Positions 27,224 to 34,808 of a stretch of DNA of 64,000 bases are shown one piece after another (positions within the stretch are counted from its first letter, which is position 1; every line of letters starts with the position of its first letter). Under the pieces are notes generated by a model. It did no database searches. It had not been told where the DNA came from and saw nothing but the letters and a program-made list of their open reading frames with translations. A program made the translations under genes and the position numbers. This DNA comes from Bradyrhizobium xenonodulans (GTDB taxonomy: Bacteria > Pseudomonadota > Alphaproteobacteria > Rhizobiales > Xanthobacteraceae): NCBI RefSeq assembly GCF_027594865.1, contig NZ_CP089391.1, positions 2,014,501 to 2,078,500 of the forward strand. Direction: 5' to 3'.

Positions 27224-27298
27224 TGGGGCGTAGCCAAGCGGTAAGGCAGCGGATTTTGATTCCGCCATTCGGAGGTTCGATCCCTCCCGCCCCAGCCA
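27224..27298 (+). tRNA. tRNA-Gln (anticodon TTG)
   Basis: A full cloverleaf can be drawn: acceptor TGGGGCG paired with CGCCCCA, discriminator G and encoded CCA at 27296-27298; the T arm is CGGAGG-TTCGATC-CCTCCCG-like; the anticodon stem is GCGGA/TCCGC with loop TTTTGAT. The anticodon TTG reads CAA glutamine codons. Its 3' half is the core of a 45-bp direct repeat that bounds the adjacent island, so it is the integration site. Confidence 0.96.
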
Positions 27299-27299
27299 G
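27255..27299 (+). repeat. Left attachment site (attL core) inside tRNA-Gln
   Basis: The 45 bases from the anticodon loop to one base past CCA are repeated without mismatch at 30770-30814 in the same orientation. This is the standard footprint of a tyrosine integrase that targets the 3' end of a tRNA gene and restores it on insertion. Confidence 0.92.
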
Positions 27300-27684
27300 A
27301 CCCGACGCGCTGATTTTGTTGCGAAAGCAGCTTTGCTCAAGGCGGAATTTCCAGCGCATTTGGAAATTCTTGTTTGCCTCGCATTTGGAGATTCTGTGCT
27401 GGTTTCGCTTTTGGTCGGAGGAAGACGAAAGTCGTTGCGCGTTGAACGTCGCTCGACTTATCAAAATGCGAATTGAGCGGATGAACGCTGTCTGCGTTGC
27501 AAGCTTTCGACCATGCCGTTGACGTTGCGGGCGGGATCGACTTTCCGTGGAATTCGACCACGTTCGTTACGCTTCGTGCGCGTTGTCCCGGCCACCGATG
27601 GCAAGCGAATTGGGTCATCGTGCAACGCGCTATCGGTAGCGAGCCAACGGCGTTCACGGGAAAGCAAGCCAGGCGAAAAAGATC

Positions 27685-27960
27685 GTGAGTTTCTTCGAGC
27701 GTCTAAAGACAGAAGCATCCGCTGAGTGGCGGGCCTACACCGAGCATCCCTTCACGGACGGGTAGATGGTTCGCTCCCGAAGCGGCGTTTCGTCATTACC
27801 TTGCTAGGACTACCTGTTCCTCATCGAGTTTGCTGGCGCCTACGCGCTCTCGGTCTACAAATCGCCGAAGCTTGCCGACATGCGTGAAGGGGCGGCCGTC
27901 CTCGCGGCCATCCTCGACGTCGAGCTGAACCATCGCCCCCACCTACACCATTCCGACAAA
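27685..27960 (+). pseudogene. Decayed tenA (thiaminase II / TenA family) fragment
   Basis: From a GTG at 27685 the frame reads SFFERLKTEASAEWRAYTEH, the usual TenA N-terminus. It then meets TAG at residue 27, followed by shifted frames that still show FRHYL and, in the first frame again after a second TAG, DYLFLIEFAGAYALSVYKSP and MREG-AVLAAILDVELN. At least two stop codons and small indels are needed to explain it, and the C-terminal half is missing. TenA enzymes hydrolyse aminopyrimidine thiamine precursors. Clearly non-functional. Confidence 0.85.
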
Positions 27961-28151
27961 GCGAAAACCTATTGCGGGTTCAATCCAGGTTGAACGGGTA
28001 CGTTTGTTGGAATGACCTTTGATTTTCCCGCGAAATCACACGCCTTGGGCAAGGCCATCGTCGCAAAGGACTCATGGAATTGGCGCTGTCGGTATGATGT
28101 TCCCTGCAATGTTCCTGTGCTACAACTTGGGTTGGCATAGGGGATTGAGCG

Positions 28152-28382
28152 ATGCCGATCAGACGCTTGCTGCAAGACACCAAGCTGGAGACGGACGAAA
28201 TAGAGATCTTGACCCGCGCATTCGACCACGCACTGCATTCGCTGAGCTTGATTGATCGCCGGGATGATCCCCTTGCTGACCTGGTCGCAAGAAAGGTAAT
28301 TGAGATTGGCGCCAAGGGTGTTCGCGATCCGGCAGAGATATCCAGGATGGCCGTCAAGCAACTTGGACTAACTGCTGAATAG
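28152..28382 (+). CDS. Small conserved-looking protein of unknown function
   Basis: A 76-aa, soluble, mostly helical protein: a charged N-terminal helix, then LTRAFDHALHSLSLIDRRDDP, and LVARKVIEIGAKGVRDPAEIS towards the end. GGGATTGAGCG precedes the ATG. From memory very similar small proteins are common in Bradyrhizobium, with no function known to me. It stands 139 bases before dinB and may be transcribed separately. Confidence 0.7.
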   Translation: MPIRRLLQDTKLETDEIEILTRAFDHALHSLSLIDRRDDPLADLVARKVIEIGAKGVRDPAEISRMAVKQLGLTAE

Positions 28383-28455
28383 GCTCGCGCGCGCCTGATG
28401 TCCGACCCCGATTTCTGTCGAGGCCGATATCAGGCCGATCAATCGACAGATCCGC

Positions 28456-28488
28456 TTGACTCGTGCCGCCAGTGTTCTCATTATGTTC
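28456..28488 (+). promoter_or_regulatory. SOS promoter of dinB: LexA box over the -10
   Basis: GTTC (28474-28477), seven bases, then GTTC (28485-28488) is an exact match to the alphaproteobacterial LexA operator GTTC-N7-GTTC. It overlaps a sigma-70-like promoter: TTGACT (28456-28461), a 17-bp spacer and CATTAT (28479-28484). The dinB ATG is 32 bases downstream. Repression by LexA and induction by DNA damage follow directly from this layout. Confidence 0.85.
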
Positions 28489-28520
28489 TGGGTCCTCGAA
28501 CGTCATGGGCGAATGGTCGG

Positions 28521-29768
28521 ATGGCAGCGACAGCCACCATTCTTCATGCTGACCTTGATGCCTTCTATGCTTCGGTAGAGCAGCTGCTTGATCCGTCGTT
28601 GCGCGGCAAACCCATCGCCGTCGGTGGTGGCGTCGTGCTTGCGGCTTCCTACGAAGCGAGGGCCTTCGGAGTCCGCGGAGGGATGCCGGGACGGCGAGCG
28701 CGCGAGCTCTGTCCGCAACTCACTTTTGTGAGCGGGCATTACAAGGAGTACCAACGATTGGGCGATGCCGCCATCAAGGTGATCGGCGATTTCACACCAC
28801 TCGTGGAGCGTATTTCCATCGACGAGGCCTTCGCCGACGTTGCCGGCTGTACCCATCTCTTCGGCCCACCTGATGAAATTGCGAGGACAATCCGTCAACG
28901 CGTGCGGGCCGAGATCGGCCTTCCGATTTCGGTCGGCGTGGCTCGCACCAAGCATCTTGCAAAGATTGCGTCGCAAGTGGCCAAGCCCGATGGGCTGGTG
29001 ATTGTCGATCCTGACACCGAGCTGCAATTCCTTCACCATCTGCCCGTCGAACTGATGTGGGGAGTGGGACCCGTCACGAAGGCACGGCTGGCCGAGATGC
29101 AGGTGCTGACGATCGGGCAGTTGGCGACGACGCCGGGGCGGTCGCTCGAGCGGTTACTCGGTCCCGCCGCGGGGGAGAAACTTGCAGCGCTGGCGTGGAA
29201 TCGTGATCCACGGCAAATCAAAGCTCACCGCCGAGCCCAATCGGCAGGAGCGCAATCGGCGCTCGGCAGGAAGCCTGCCCAAGAGCAATTTTTTCGCCCG
29301 ACCCTGCTTCATCTTGCGGATCGGATCAGCACCCGGCTGCGGGCCAAGGCGAGGCCGGGCCGAACCGTGACGGTCCGTGTTCGCTTCGCCAATCTGAAGT
29401 CCGCTACGCGCTCGGTAACACTCGACGCACCAATCTCGGCGACTGTGACCCTTGCCGCGCTTGCCGAGGACCTGGTGCGTGCCGTCCTCGCAGATCACCC
29501 TGATGAGAAGACCATTTCGCTCCTCGCCATCTCCGTCTCGCACCTCGAGGAGGACTGGGATCTGGAGCTGGAACTTCCGCTTGGGCTTCCCGACGAACCC
29601 TGTCGCCCCGGCAGCAGGATAGGCTTGGCGCGTTGGGCGGCCGACCGTGCCGTTGACAAGATCCGTGATCGCTTTGGATGGGACGCCATTGGGTATGGCT
29701 CGGTGGCGCTCGGTATCTTTCGTTCGGTTCCTGACGAGTTTCGCGAACTCGCCGAAAAGGACCTGTGA
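28521..29768 (+). CDS. dinB: DNA polymerase IV (Y-family)
   Basis: A 415-aa translesion polymerase. The palm motifs are intact: HADLDAFYASVEQ with catalytic Asp11 and steric-gate aromatic pair, and SIDEAFAD with Asp101/Glu102. The thumb has helix-hairpin-helix-like segments around ELMWGVGPVTKARLAEM, and the little-finger domain runs to about 350. A C-terminal extension ends WDAIGYGSVALGIF, seen in rhizobial DinB2-type proteins; no canonical beta-clamp motif is obvious at the extreme end. ATG 28521 gives the family start; the frame upstream overlaps the LexA box. It is cargo of the tRNA-Gln island. Confidence 0.95.
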   Translation: MAATATILHADLDAFYASVEQLLDPSLRGKPIAVGGGVVLAASYEARAFGVRGGMPGRRARELCPQLTFVSGHYKEYQRLGDAAIKVIGDFTPLVERISIDEAFADVAGCTHLFGPPDEIARTIRQRVRAEIGLPISVGVARTKHLAKIASQVAKPDGLVIVDPDTELQFLHHLPVELMWGVGPVTKARLAEMQVLTIGQLATTPGRSLERLLGPAAGEKLAALAWNRDPRQIKAHRRAQSAGAQSALGRKPAQEQFFRPTLLHLADRISTRLRAKARPGRTVTVRVRFANLKSATRSVTLDAPISATVTLAALAEDLVRAVLADHPDEKTISLLAISVSHLEEDWDLELELPLGLPDEPCRPGSRIGLARWAADRAVDKIRDRFGWDAIGYGSVALGIFRSVPDEFRELAEKDL

Positions 29769-29828
29769 CCGTCATCGGTCCATGCCCACGAAGCCGCCGC
29801 CACGCATTGTCAGTCATAGCAGGAGCGC

Positions 29829-30524
29829 TCAGTAAGCGAGTTTTGGATACCAGTCAGTGCCGCGCCCTTCTGGCGTGGTGTCGAGAATGGTCCAGAGCGG
29901 ATCCATGTCGGGCGCGCCGCGCGGATCCTGGTGGGGGTCGGCCATCGTGCCGCTCATCTCGCCGGACCAAAAATGCCGGATCGAGCCGTCGCGCTGCGTG
30001 AACACGCTGTAGCCGGGCACGTCGGCATCCTCCGCGCTGACGTAGTCGCGCGTGTAGTCGCCGGAGACGTCAGAGAAGACCTTGTGCCGTGTCCAGCCGC
30101 GCGCTTTCTTTGCCTCGATCAATCGCGCGATCGGCGACCGCGCGATGAAGACGAATCCGATGCGCTGCTCGATGTCAGGCAATTTGTGCTCCCATGTGCT
30201 CATGAAGGAGGTGCACATTGGACATGGCGTCTGCCGCTGCGGCCCGAACATGTAGCTGTAGATCGCGAGCGTCTGCTTGCCGTCGAACAAATCAGCGAAA
30301 TTGGCTTTGCCGTTCTCGCCTTCGAACACGTAGTTTTTCTTCACCTCGCCGCCGAGCGGCAGCGCCCGGCGCTGCTCAGCGACACGCTCAATGTGACGAC
30401 GCAGCTCGATTTCCTCCGTCAGGAGGTCTTGCCGCGCGCGGCGATAATCGGCGGTTTCGTTGGGAAAATGCGCCTTGTTCGTACGAGCAAGTTCGGATGC
30501 AGCCTTCAGGATGGAACTATCCAT
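29829..30524 (-). CDS. DUF899 family protein (thioredoxin-like fold)
   Basis: A 231-aa cytoplasmic protein. The N-terminal helix carries EEIELRRHIERVAEQRRALPLGG, typical for DUF899. A thioredoxin-like core follows with TLAIYSYMFGPQ and a CxxC motif (Cys101-Pro-Met-Cys104). The C-terminal half has RDGSIRHFWSGEMSG and LDTTPEGRG. A redox or peroxide-related role is suggested by the fold and CxxC, but the function is unknown. It converges on dinB and is the last gene before the right end of the island. Confidence 0.87.
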   Translation of the reverse strand: MDSSILKAASELARTNKAHFPNETADYRRARQDLLTEEIELRRHIERVAEQRRALPLGGEVKKNYVFEGENGKANFADLFDGKQTLAIYSYMFGPQRQTPCPMCTSFMSTWEHKLPDIEQRIGFVFIARSPIARLIEAKKARGWTRHKVFSDVSGDYTRDYVSAEDADVPGYSVFTQRDGSIRHFWSGEMSGTMADPHQDPRGAPDMDPLWTILDTTPEGRGTDWYPKLAY

Positions 30525-30769
30525 GGGGTGACCTCTGGTTAGAGCCGATATCCGTGAAGACGTCCGGCGCCGCCTCGTTCCGACACCTCAAAAGATTAAC
30601 TTCGCCGAGACCGTCCTCTCGTTCGCGCAAACTGCGGAAAGGTTGAGGACTGGCTCAAGTCGCGCAGGCCGCCCTTCATTTGGAAACAACTGCCAAGCTA
30701 TTGATCTTGCTGGGGCGCAATTGCGCGCATTTTCCAACGCGCCGTGAAATCATAGAATAATCAAGCTGA

Positions 30770-30814
30770 TTTGATTCCGCCATTCGGAGGTTCGATCCCT
30801 CCCGCCCCAGCCAG
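30770..30814 (+). repeat. Right attachment site (attR core), tRNA-Gln 3' copy
   Basis: An exact 45-bp copy of 27255-27299, from the anticodon loop to past CCA, without the 5' half of the tRNA. It marks the distal end of the island. The 245 bases before it (from 30525) contain no recognisable gene. Confidence 0.92.
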
Positions 30815-30817
30815 CGC

Positions 30818-31705
30818 CTATCCCTCGTATTGATCCGGACCCATCGCCCACAGCGACTGGTCGTGGCCGGCCGCGTAATTGCGGTTGTTGACCGCCGGGT
30901 TGCGATTGACCATCGGGCGCATGAACATCGGGTGGGTGGCGCTGCGGACCTCGTGCTCGACGGTGAAGAGCGGCCTGCCGCTGTCGAGGTCGACGATGTC
31001 GCAGAACCGGTACTGGTATTGATTGTCCTCGCGGGAGATCAGGTTGCGCGCCAGGAGCTTTTTGTACGGGCCGGAGAAATCGGTGATGTACATCTGCACA
31101 TGGTGGCCGTCGTAGTCGCCCTGGGGCCGGTCGGTCTCGCGGAACAGCAGAACCTGGTCGCGGCCCGTCTTCACGGCGGCAACAGTGCCGTCGCCGTTCC
31201 GCAGGCTCGCGGGCATGTTCATGATTTCAGGATAGAAGGCGCAGATGGCCTTGGCAGTGCCGATGGGCACGTCGAACTCGACATAGGGAATGCCGAGTGC
31301 GATCCGCCCGAAGCGCGCGGCATCCGGTTCAAAGCAGCGCAGGCGGTTGCCCCACGGACAAATCGCCTCGACATGGTCATTGTGCTCGGTGAACGCGAAC
31401 GCCGTGCCCTCGAGCTTTTTCGCCACTGACGCGAGCCGCGCCAGCAGCGCCTCGCGCCCCTCGATCACCAATCCGGTATGGCCGCGCAGCACCTGCGGCT
31501 TGCCATCAGGCAGATGAAACTGGCTCCGTCCGGCGTTGATCCACATGTTGGTGTCGGACACCATCAGGTAGGGATCGCGCGTGAGCCCGAGCCCGGTGAC
31601 GTAGAACAGCGTGGCGAGGCGCTGGTCCGGGACCTGGATGTTGACGTGCTCGAAATGGATGGCGTTGCCGAGATCTTCTGCGGATCGGTCGAATTGTTGC
31701 GGCAT
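30818..31705 (-). CDS. VOC (glyoxalase/bleomycin-resistance fold) protein
   Basis: A 295-aa protein with two VOC-like modules. The first begins FEHVNIQVPDQRLATLFYVTGLGL; the second begins about residue 150 with GIPYVEFDVPIGTAKAICAFYPEIM. HFLPDGK-like and DGHHVQMYI segments supply likely metal-ligand positions. The family covers extradiol dioxygenases, isomerases and resistance proteins, and the reaction cannot be assigned. The only in-frame ATG near the start is 31705. Its stop abuts the island right end, showing that the insertion did not disrupt it. Confidence 0.8.
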   Translation of the reverse strand: MPQQFDRSAEDLGNAIHFEHVNIQVPDQRLATLFYVTGLGLTRDPYLMVSDTNMWINAGRSQFHLPDGKPQVLRGHTGLVIEGREALLARLASVAKKLEGTAFAFTEHNDHVEAICPWGNRLRCFEPDAARFGRIALGIPYVEFDVPIGTAKAICAFYPEIMNMPASLRNGDGTVAAVKTGRDQVLLFRETDRPQGDYDGHHVQMYITDFSGPYKKLLARNLISREDNQYQYRFCDIVDLDSGRPLFTVEHEVRSATHPMFMRPMVNRNPAVNNRNYAAGHDQSLWAMGPDQYEG

Positions 31706-31740
31706 GGATGAGCCCTGGCTTGAGGACGGACGGGTGCATA

Positions 31741-31809
31741 CTAGAGCGTTTTCAAGCGAAGTGGACACCGGTTCGCGTAAAGAAAACGCGTCAAAATAAG
31801 ACTCTAGAG
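31741..31809. repeat. Intergenic repeat with CTAGAGCG/CTCTAGAG ends
   Basis: The element starts CTAGAGCGTTTTCAAGCGAA, contains GTGGACACCGGTTCGCG and AAAACGCGTCAAAA (partial inverse of the start), and ends at ACTCTAGAG. I remember it as a very common Bradyrhizobium extragenic sequence. It separates the divergent VOC and CoA-transferase genes. Confidence 0.7.
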
Positions 31810-31933
31810 CACAATTTCCGCCCGCCGAAACTGCTCGCCGATCACATCTTGAGAGCAGGGCAGCATGCCCGCCCCCGCCTTGCCGTGGCAGCCAGTCCCT
31901 GTAATCTGGCAGAAACGAGAAGGGAAGGGATCG

Positions 31934-33121
31934 ATGGGAGGAGTCTTGGAGGGCGTGCGCGTCCTCGATTTCGGGCGCTATATCGCGGGGCCCTATTGCG
32001 CGACCCTGCTAGCCGAATTCGGCGCCGAGGTGATCCGCGTGGAAAAGCGCGACGGCAGCGAGGACCGCTTCGTGGCGCCGGTCGGCGAGGGCGGCGAAGG
32101 CGCGCTGTTCCTCCAGGTCAACCGCAACAAGAAGTGCATCACGCTCGATCCGATGAAGCCGGAGGGGCAGGAGGTGATGCGCCGGCTGATCGCGACCGCG
32201 GATGTCGTCGTCGCCAATCTGCCGCCGCAGACCCTGCGCGCGATGAAGCTCGATTACGACTCTCTGAAGGTGATCAAGCCCGACATCATCCTGACGACGG
32301 CGACCGCATTCGGCGGACCGGGTCCCTGGTCCGACCGCGTCGGCTTCGACGGTGTCGGCCAGGTCATGTCGGGCTCGGTCTACATGACCGGCACCGGCGA
32401 TCCGCCATACCGTGCCGCGGTGAACTGGGTCGATTTCGGCACCGCGCTGCATTGCGCGTTCGGCACGCTCGCAGCCCTGATCGAGCGCGGCAAGTCCGGA
32501 CGCGGGCAAATCGTCGAAGGCGCACTGCTCGCCACCGCCTTGTCCTTCACCAACGCCACGCTGATCGAGCAGGCCGTCATCAACGTCAATCGTGTGCCGA
32601 CGGGCAATCTCGGCCAGACCGCGGCGCCCGCCGACATCTACCGCACCAGGGACGGCTGGGTGCTGTGCCAGGTCACGGGGCATCCGCTGTTCAAGCGCTG
32701 GGCGAGGCTGATGGGCGAGGAGGAGCAGTGGCTGAACGATCCGCGTTTTGCCGACGACATCAGCCGCGGTAACAACGGCCCCATCATCAGCGAACGGATG
32801 GCGCGCTGGTGCGCCGAGCGCACCACGCAGGAAGCCGTCGATACGCTGGGGAGTGCGATGATTCCGACCGGGCCTGTGCTGAGCCCGCAACAGGCGCTCG
32901 ATCATCCGCACATCCGTGCCGCTGGCTTCATGCAGGACATCGACTATCCGGGCTTGCCGAAGCCCGCCCCGGTGACGCGCGCCGCCGTCCGGCTGTCGGA
33001 AACGCCGGGCGAGATCGCGAGCCGCCCGCCGATGCTCGGCGAGCACACCGACCTCGTGCTGGGCGAGCTCGGCTATGACGCGACCGCGATCGCGGCGCTC
33101 CGGCAGAGCGGGGTGATTTAA
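31934..33121 (+). CDS. CaiB/BaiF (class III) CoA transferase
   Basis: A 395-aa cytoplasmic enzyme. The N-terminus reads LEGVRVLDFGRYIAGPYC, then LAEFGAEVIRVEKRDGSEDR, both characteristic of the family. AAVNWVDFGTALHCAFGTLAALIER (about 160-185) contains the aspartate that forms the acyl-anhydride intermediate. AAPADIYRTRDGWVLCQV and the TGPVLSPQQALDHPHI tail also fit. It transfers CoA between carboxylic acids; the substrates are unknown. ATG 31934 follows a purine-rich GAAGGGAAGGGA site. Confidence 0.92.
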   Translation: MGGVLEGVRVLDFGRYIAGPYCATLLAEFGAEVIRVEKRDGSEDRFVAPVGEGGEGALFLQVNRNKKCITLDPMKPEGQEVMRRLIATADVVVANLPPQTLRAMKLDYDSLKVIKPDIILTTATAFGGPGPWSDRVGFDGVGQVMSGSVYMTGTGDPPYRAAVNWVDFGTALHCAFGTLAALIERGKSGRGQIVEGALLATALSFTNATLIEQAVINVNRVPTGNLGQTAAPADIYRTRDGWVLCQVTGHPLFKRWARLMGEEEQWLNDPRFADDISRGNNGPIISERMARWCAERTTQEAVDTLGSAMIPTGPVLSPQQALDHPHIRAAGFMQDIDYPGLPKPAPVTRAAVRLSETPGEIASRPPMLGEHTDLVLGELGYDATAIAALRQSGVI

Positions 33122-33184
33122 CGGAGATGTCTCGCAGGCCCGGCGGCCCCGCCGCTTTGCGGAGCCGCGCGGTGTCGCATCCGT

Positions 33185-33706
33185 CTAGGCGGCGTTGGAC
33201 GCCTTGGCGTTGACGCCCTTGCGCAAGGCCACCGTGTTCAGCTTGGTGTTGGCGGCCTTCTCTTCGTTGAGGTTCGTCGTCAGGAAGCGCACGATTTCGT
33301 CGTGCCCGAGCTCCTCGGCCCATGCGATCAGCGTGCCGTAGCGGCACATCTCGTAGTGTTCGACGGCCTGCGCATTCGCAACGATGGCGGCGTCCAGCAC
33401 GGCCTTGTGCTCGATCTCGCCGGCGGTCTCGTCCGCTTCCTTGATGATGCCGTCGATGGCCGGACATTGCGTCCCGCTCGGCTCCTTGCCGAGCTTCGCG
33501 AAGGCCTTCTGGAGCCGCTCGACCTGCTTGTTGGTTTCTTCGAGGTGATTCTTGAGGCCGGTCACTAGGTCCCGATTGGTCGCCTTGTCGATCATCTTCG
33601 GCAGAGCTTTCAGGATCTGCTGCTCCGCGTAATAGATGTCCTGGAGGCCGTGGATCAGCAAATCGTCCATCGATTTTATGTCCTTGGTGAAAAGACCCAT
33701 CTTCAT
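33185..33706 (-). CDS. DUF892 ferritin-like protein (YciE/YciF type)
   Basis: A 173-aa four-helix-bundle protein: KSMDDLLIHGLQDIYYAEQQILKALPKM at the start, LKNHLEETNKQVERLQ in the second helix, and AQAVEHYEMCRYGTLIAWAEELGHD with the Glu/His pattern expected of a di-iron or related metal site. YciE/YciF proteins are stress-induced in enterobacteria. Start ATG 33706; a second ATG at 33700 (MGLFTKD) is also possible. An exact EcfG promoter lies 30-54 bases upstream, so it should be part of the general stress regulon. Confidence 0.92.
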   Translation of the reverse strand: MKMGLFTKDIKSMDDLLIHGLQDIYYAEQQILKALPKMIDKATNRDLVTGLKNHLEETNKQVERLQKAFAKLGKEPSGTQCPAIDGIIKEADETAGEIEHKAVLDAAIVANAQAVEHYEMCRYGTLIAWAEELGHDEIVRFLTTNLNEEKAANTKLNTVALRKGVNAKASNAA

Positions 33707-33735
33707 TGTCTCCCTTTTTGAAATGGCGACCTTGG

Positions 33736-33760
33736 AACGCTGGCACGCGTACGTTGTTCC
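33736..33760 (-). promoter_or_regulatory. EcfG-type general-stress promoter for the DUF892 gene
   Basis: On the minus strand GGAAC (33756-33760) is followed after exactly 16 bases by CGTT (33736-33739), the consensus of sigma-EcfG promoters controlled by PhyR/NepR in alphaproteobacteria. The -10 element is about 30 bases before the start codon, a normal leader length. Confidence 0.82.
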
Positions 33761-33800
33761 TACCCCGGGCTCGCTGGTGGGCCGGACAGGGAGCATCGAC

Positions 33801-33989
33801 ATGGTCGACGAACGCTTTGCCAGATTGCTGGGCCAAGCCGCCATGGACGTATGGGGCGACATGCCGCGTGACATCCAGGAGGCGCTGTTCGAGACGGCGA
33901 TGAAGGACCACGCCGGCGACCGCGAAGCTCTGGCGCGGCTGCTGCACGACCGCCATCCGCGCACGGCGCATCCTGCCAAGCCCAACTGA
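33801..33989 (+). CDS. Small hypothetical protein (62 aa)
   Basis: A 62-aa soluble protein, DERFARLLGQAAMDVWGDMP near the N-terminus and DREALARLLHDRHP near the end. GGGAGCATCGAC precedes the ATG at 33801; an in-frame ATG at 33723 would extend it into the divergent EcfG promoter and is less likely. No family recognised. It lies head-to-head with the DUF892 gene and 32 bases before the DUF2934 gene. Confidence 0.6.
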   Translation: MVDERFARLLGQAAMDVWGDMPRDIQEALFETAMKDHAGDREALARLLHDRHPRTAHPAKPN

Positions 33990-34010
33990 CAGGCAAGTCC
34001 AACTGACAGG
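33977..34010 (+). repeat. 17-bp tandem duplication at the end of the 62-aa gene
   Basis: CAAGCCCAACTGACAGG (33977-33993) is followed immediately by CAAGTCCAACTGACAGG. The first copy carries the Lys-Pro-Asn-stop of the upstream gene; the second repeats it with one change (Pro codon to Ser). The second copy ends just before the GGAGAG ribosome-binding site of the DUF2934 gene, so the duplication only lengthens the spacer. Confidence 0.85.
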
Positions 34011-34021
34011 AGAGAGTTCAG

Positions 34022-34189
34022 ATGGCGAAGCCGATGGAAGAGGAGATCCGGAGCCGGGCGCATGCGCTCTGGGAATTGGCCGGCAAGCCCGAAGGGCGGC
34101 AGGACGAGTTTTGGCGCGAGGCCGAGCGAGAGCTTTCGTCCGATCCAGCCAACAATGCCGAAGAAGCATCCGACACGTTCACGGAATAG
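34022..34189 (+). CDS. DUF2934 protein
   Basis: A 55-aa protein with the DUF2934 pattern EEIRSRAHALWELAGKPEGRQDEFWREAEREL at about 7-38: a helix, then the GKPEGR turn and a tryptophan-bearing second helix. Function is unknown; such proteins often occur in stress-related clusters. AGGAGAGAG lies about 8 bases before the ATG. Its length is near the usual 50-100 aa. Confidence 0.82.
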   Translation: MAKPMEEEIRSRAHALWELAGKPEGRQDEFWREAERELSSDPANNAEEASDTFTE

Positions 34190-34396
34190 CCGATCGGTTC
34201 CGCGGCGGCGGCTTACCGGCCCGCGCCATTCCTCATCGAAGCCATATCCTCGAAGCCAGACCGGGCCTTCAAGTTCCTATCGCTGGAGGAACGGCCGATG
34301 CCCTGCGCGATTAGGCCAACGAGCCCGCGACACATCGCAAAGTGGCGGAACCCGGCTCCGTCAAGCATTAGCCGGCAGTTCAGGAAGGAGATTGTC

Positions 34397-34699
34397 ATGC
34401 TTAGGAGATCAATGCTGGTCGGCGCCATGCTGGCCGTCAGCTCGACCATCGCTCTGGCGGGTCCCTGCAACACCGCCAACCGCGACGCCGGCTCGGGACC
34501 GGCCACCACCGGTCAGGCGACGGGAACGACAGGCATCGCCTCGCCAAATGCCAAGGAGCACCCGCCGACGTCAGCCATGAACAAGGCGAGCGAGAGCACG
34601 GCGACCTCCTCGCAGGACGCCCAGCGTCAGATGCAGGGACAGCCGACGGCTGCCGAACAGCCGAAGACGGCGACGGCTCCCAGCGACAAGGATTGCTGA
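34397..34699 (+). CDS. Small exported Ser/Thr/Ala/Gln-rich protein
   Basis: A 100-aa protein with a signal peptide (LRRSMLVGAMLAVSSTIALAG, cleavage near ALA-G at residue 20). The mature part is low-complexity, rich in Thr, Ala, Ser and Gln, with a cysteine near each end (PCN and DKDC), possibly disulphide-bonded. AAGGAGA lies 7 bases before the ATG. No family recognised. The 207 bases before it contain no other supported gene. Confidence 0.72.
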   Translation: MLRRSMLVGAMLAVSSTIALAGPCNTANRDAGSGPATTGQATGTTGIASPNAKEHPPTSAMNKASESTATSSQDAQRQMQGQPTAAEQPKTATAPSDKDC

Positions 34700-34808
34700 G
34701 TCATCGGGTTTCCTGACGGGGCGCGGGAAGGAGCTCTGCTGTTTCTCGCGCCCGGCCGTTTGCGGTTGCCGAAGTTCGGGCGCGCCTTGTGATGGGAGAC
34801 ACGAGCCG

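Larger units (their letters stand above)
27300..30814. mobile_element. Small genomic island integrated at tRNA-Gln, integrase lost
   Basis: The 3.5 kb between the two 45-bp repeats differs from its surroundings: it has lower coding density, a decayed tenA, and T/A-richer gaps. Its readable genes are a 76-aa protein, an SOS-controlled dinB and a DUF899 protein. No integrase, relaxase or phage gene is visible, so it is a remnant or a non-autonomous element. Without it, the tRNA would directly abut the convergent VOC gene, whose stop lies 4 bases beyond the right repeat. Between 27300 and 27680 I see no intact gene. Confidence 0.85.

Noticed and set aside
27337..27718. Minus- and plus-strand frames of 60-106 codons at the left end of the island
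   Set aside because: Mutually overlapping, no ribosome-binding sites and no recognisable protein; treated as decayed island DNA.
31708..32772. 354-codon plus-strand frame overlapping the CoA transferase
   Set aside because: It crosses an extragenic repeat and is Arg-rich in the region where the CaiB/BaiF frame is clearly the real gene.
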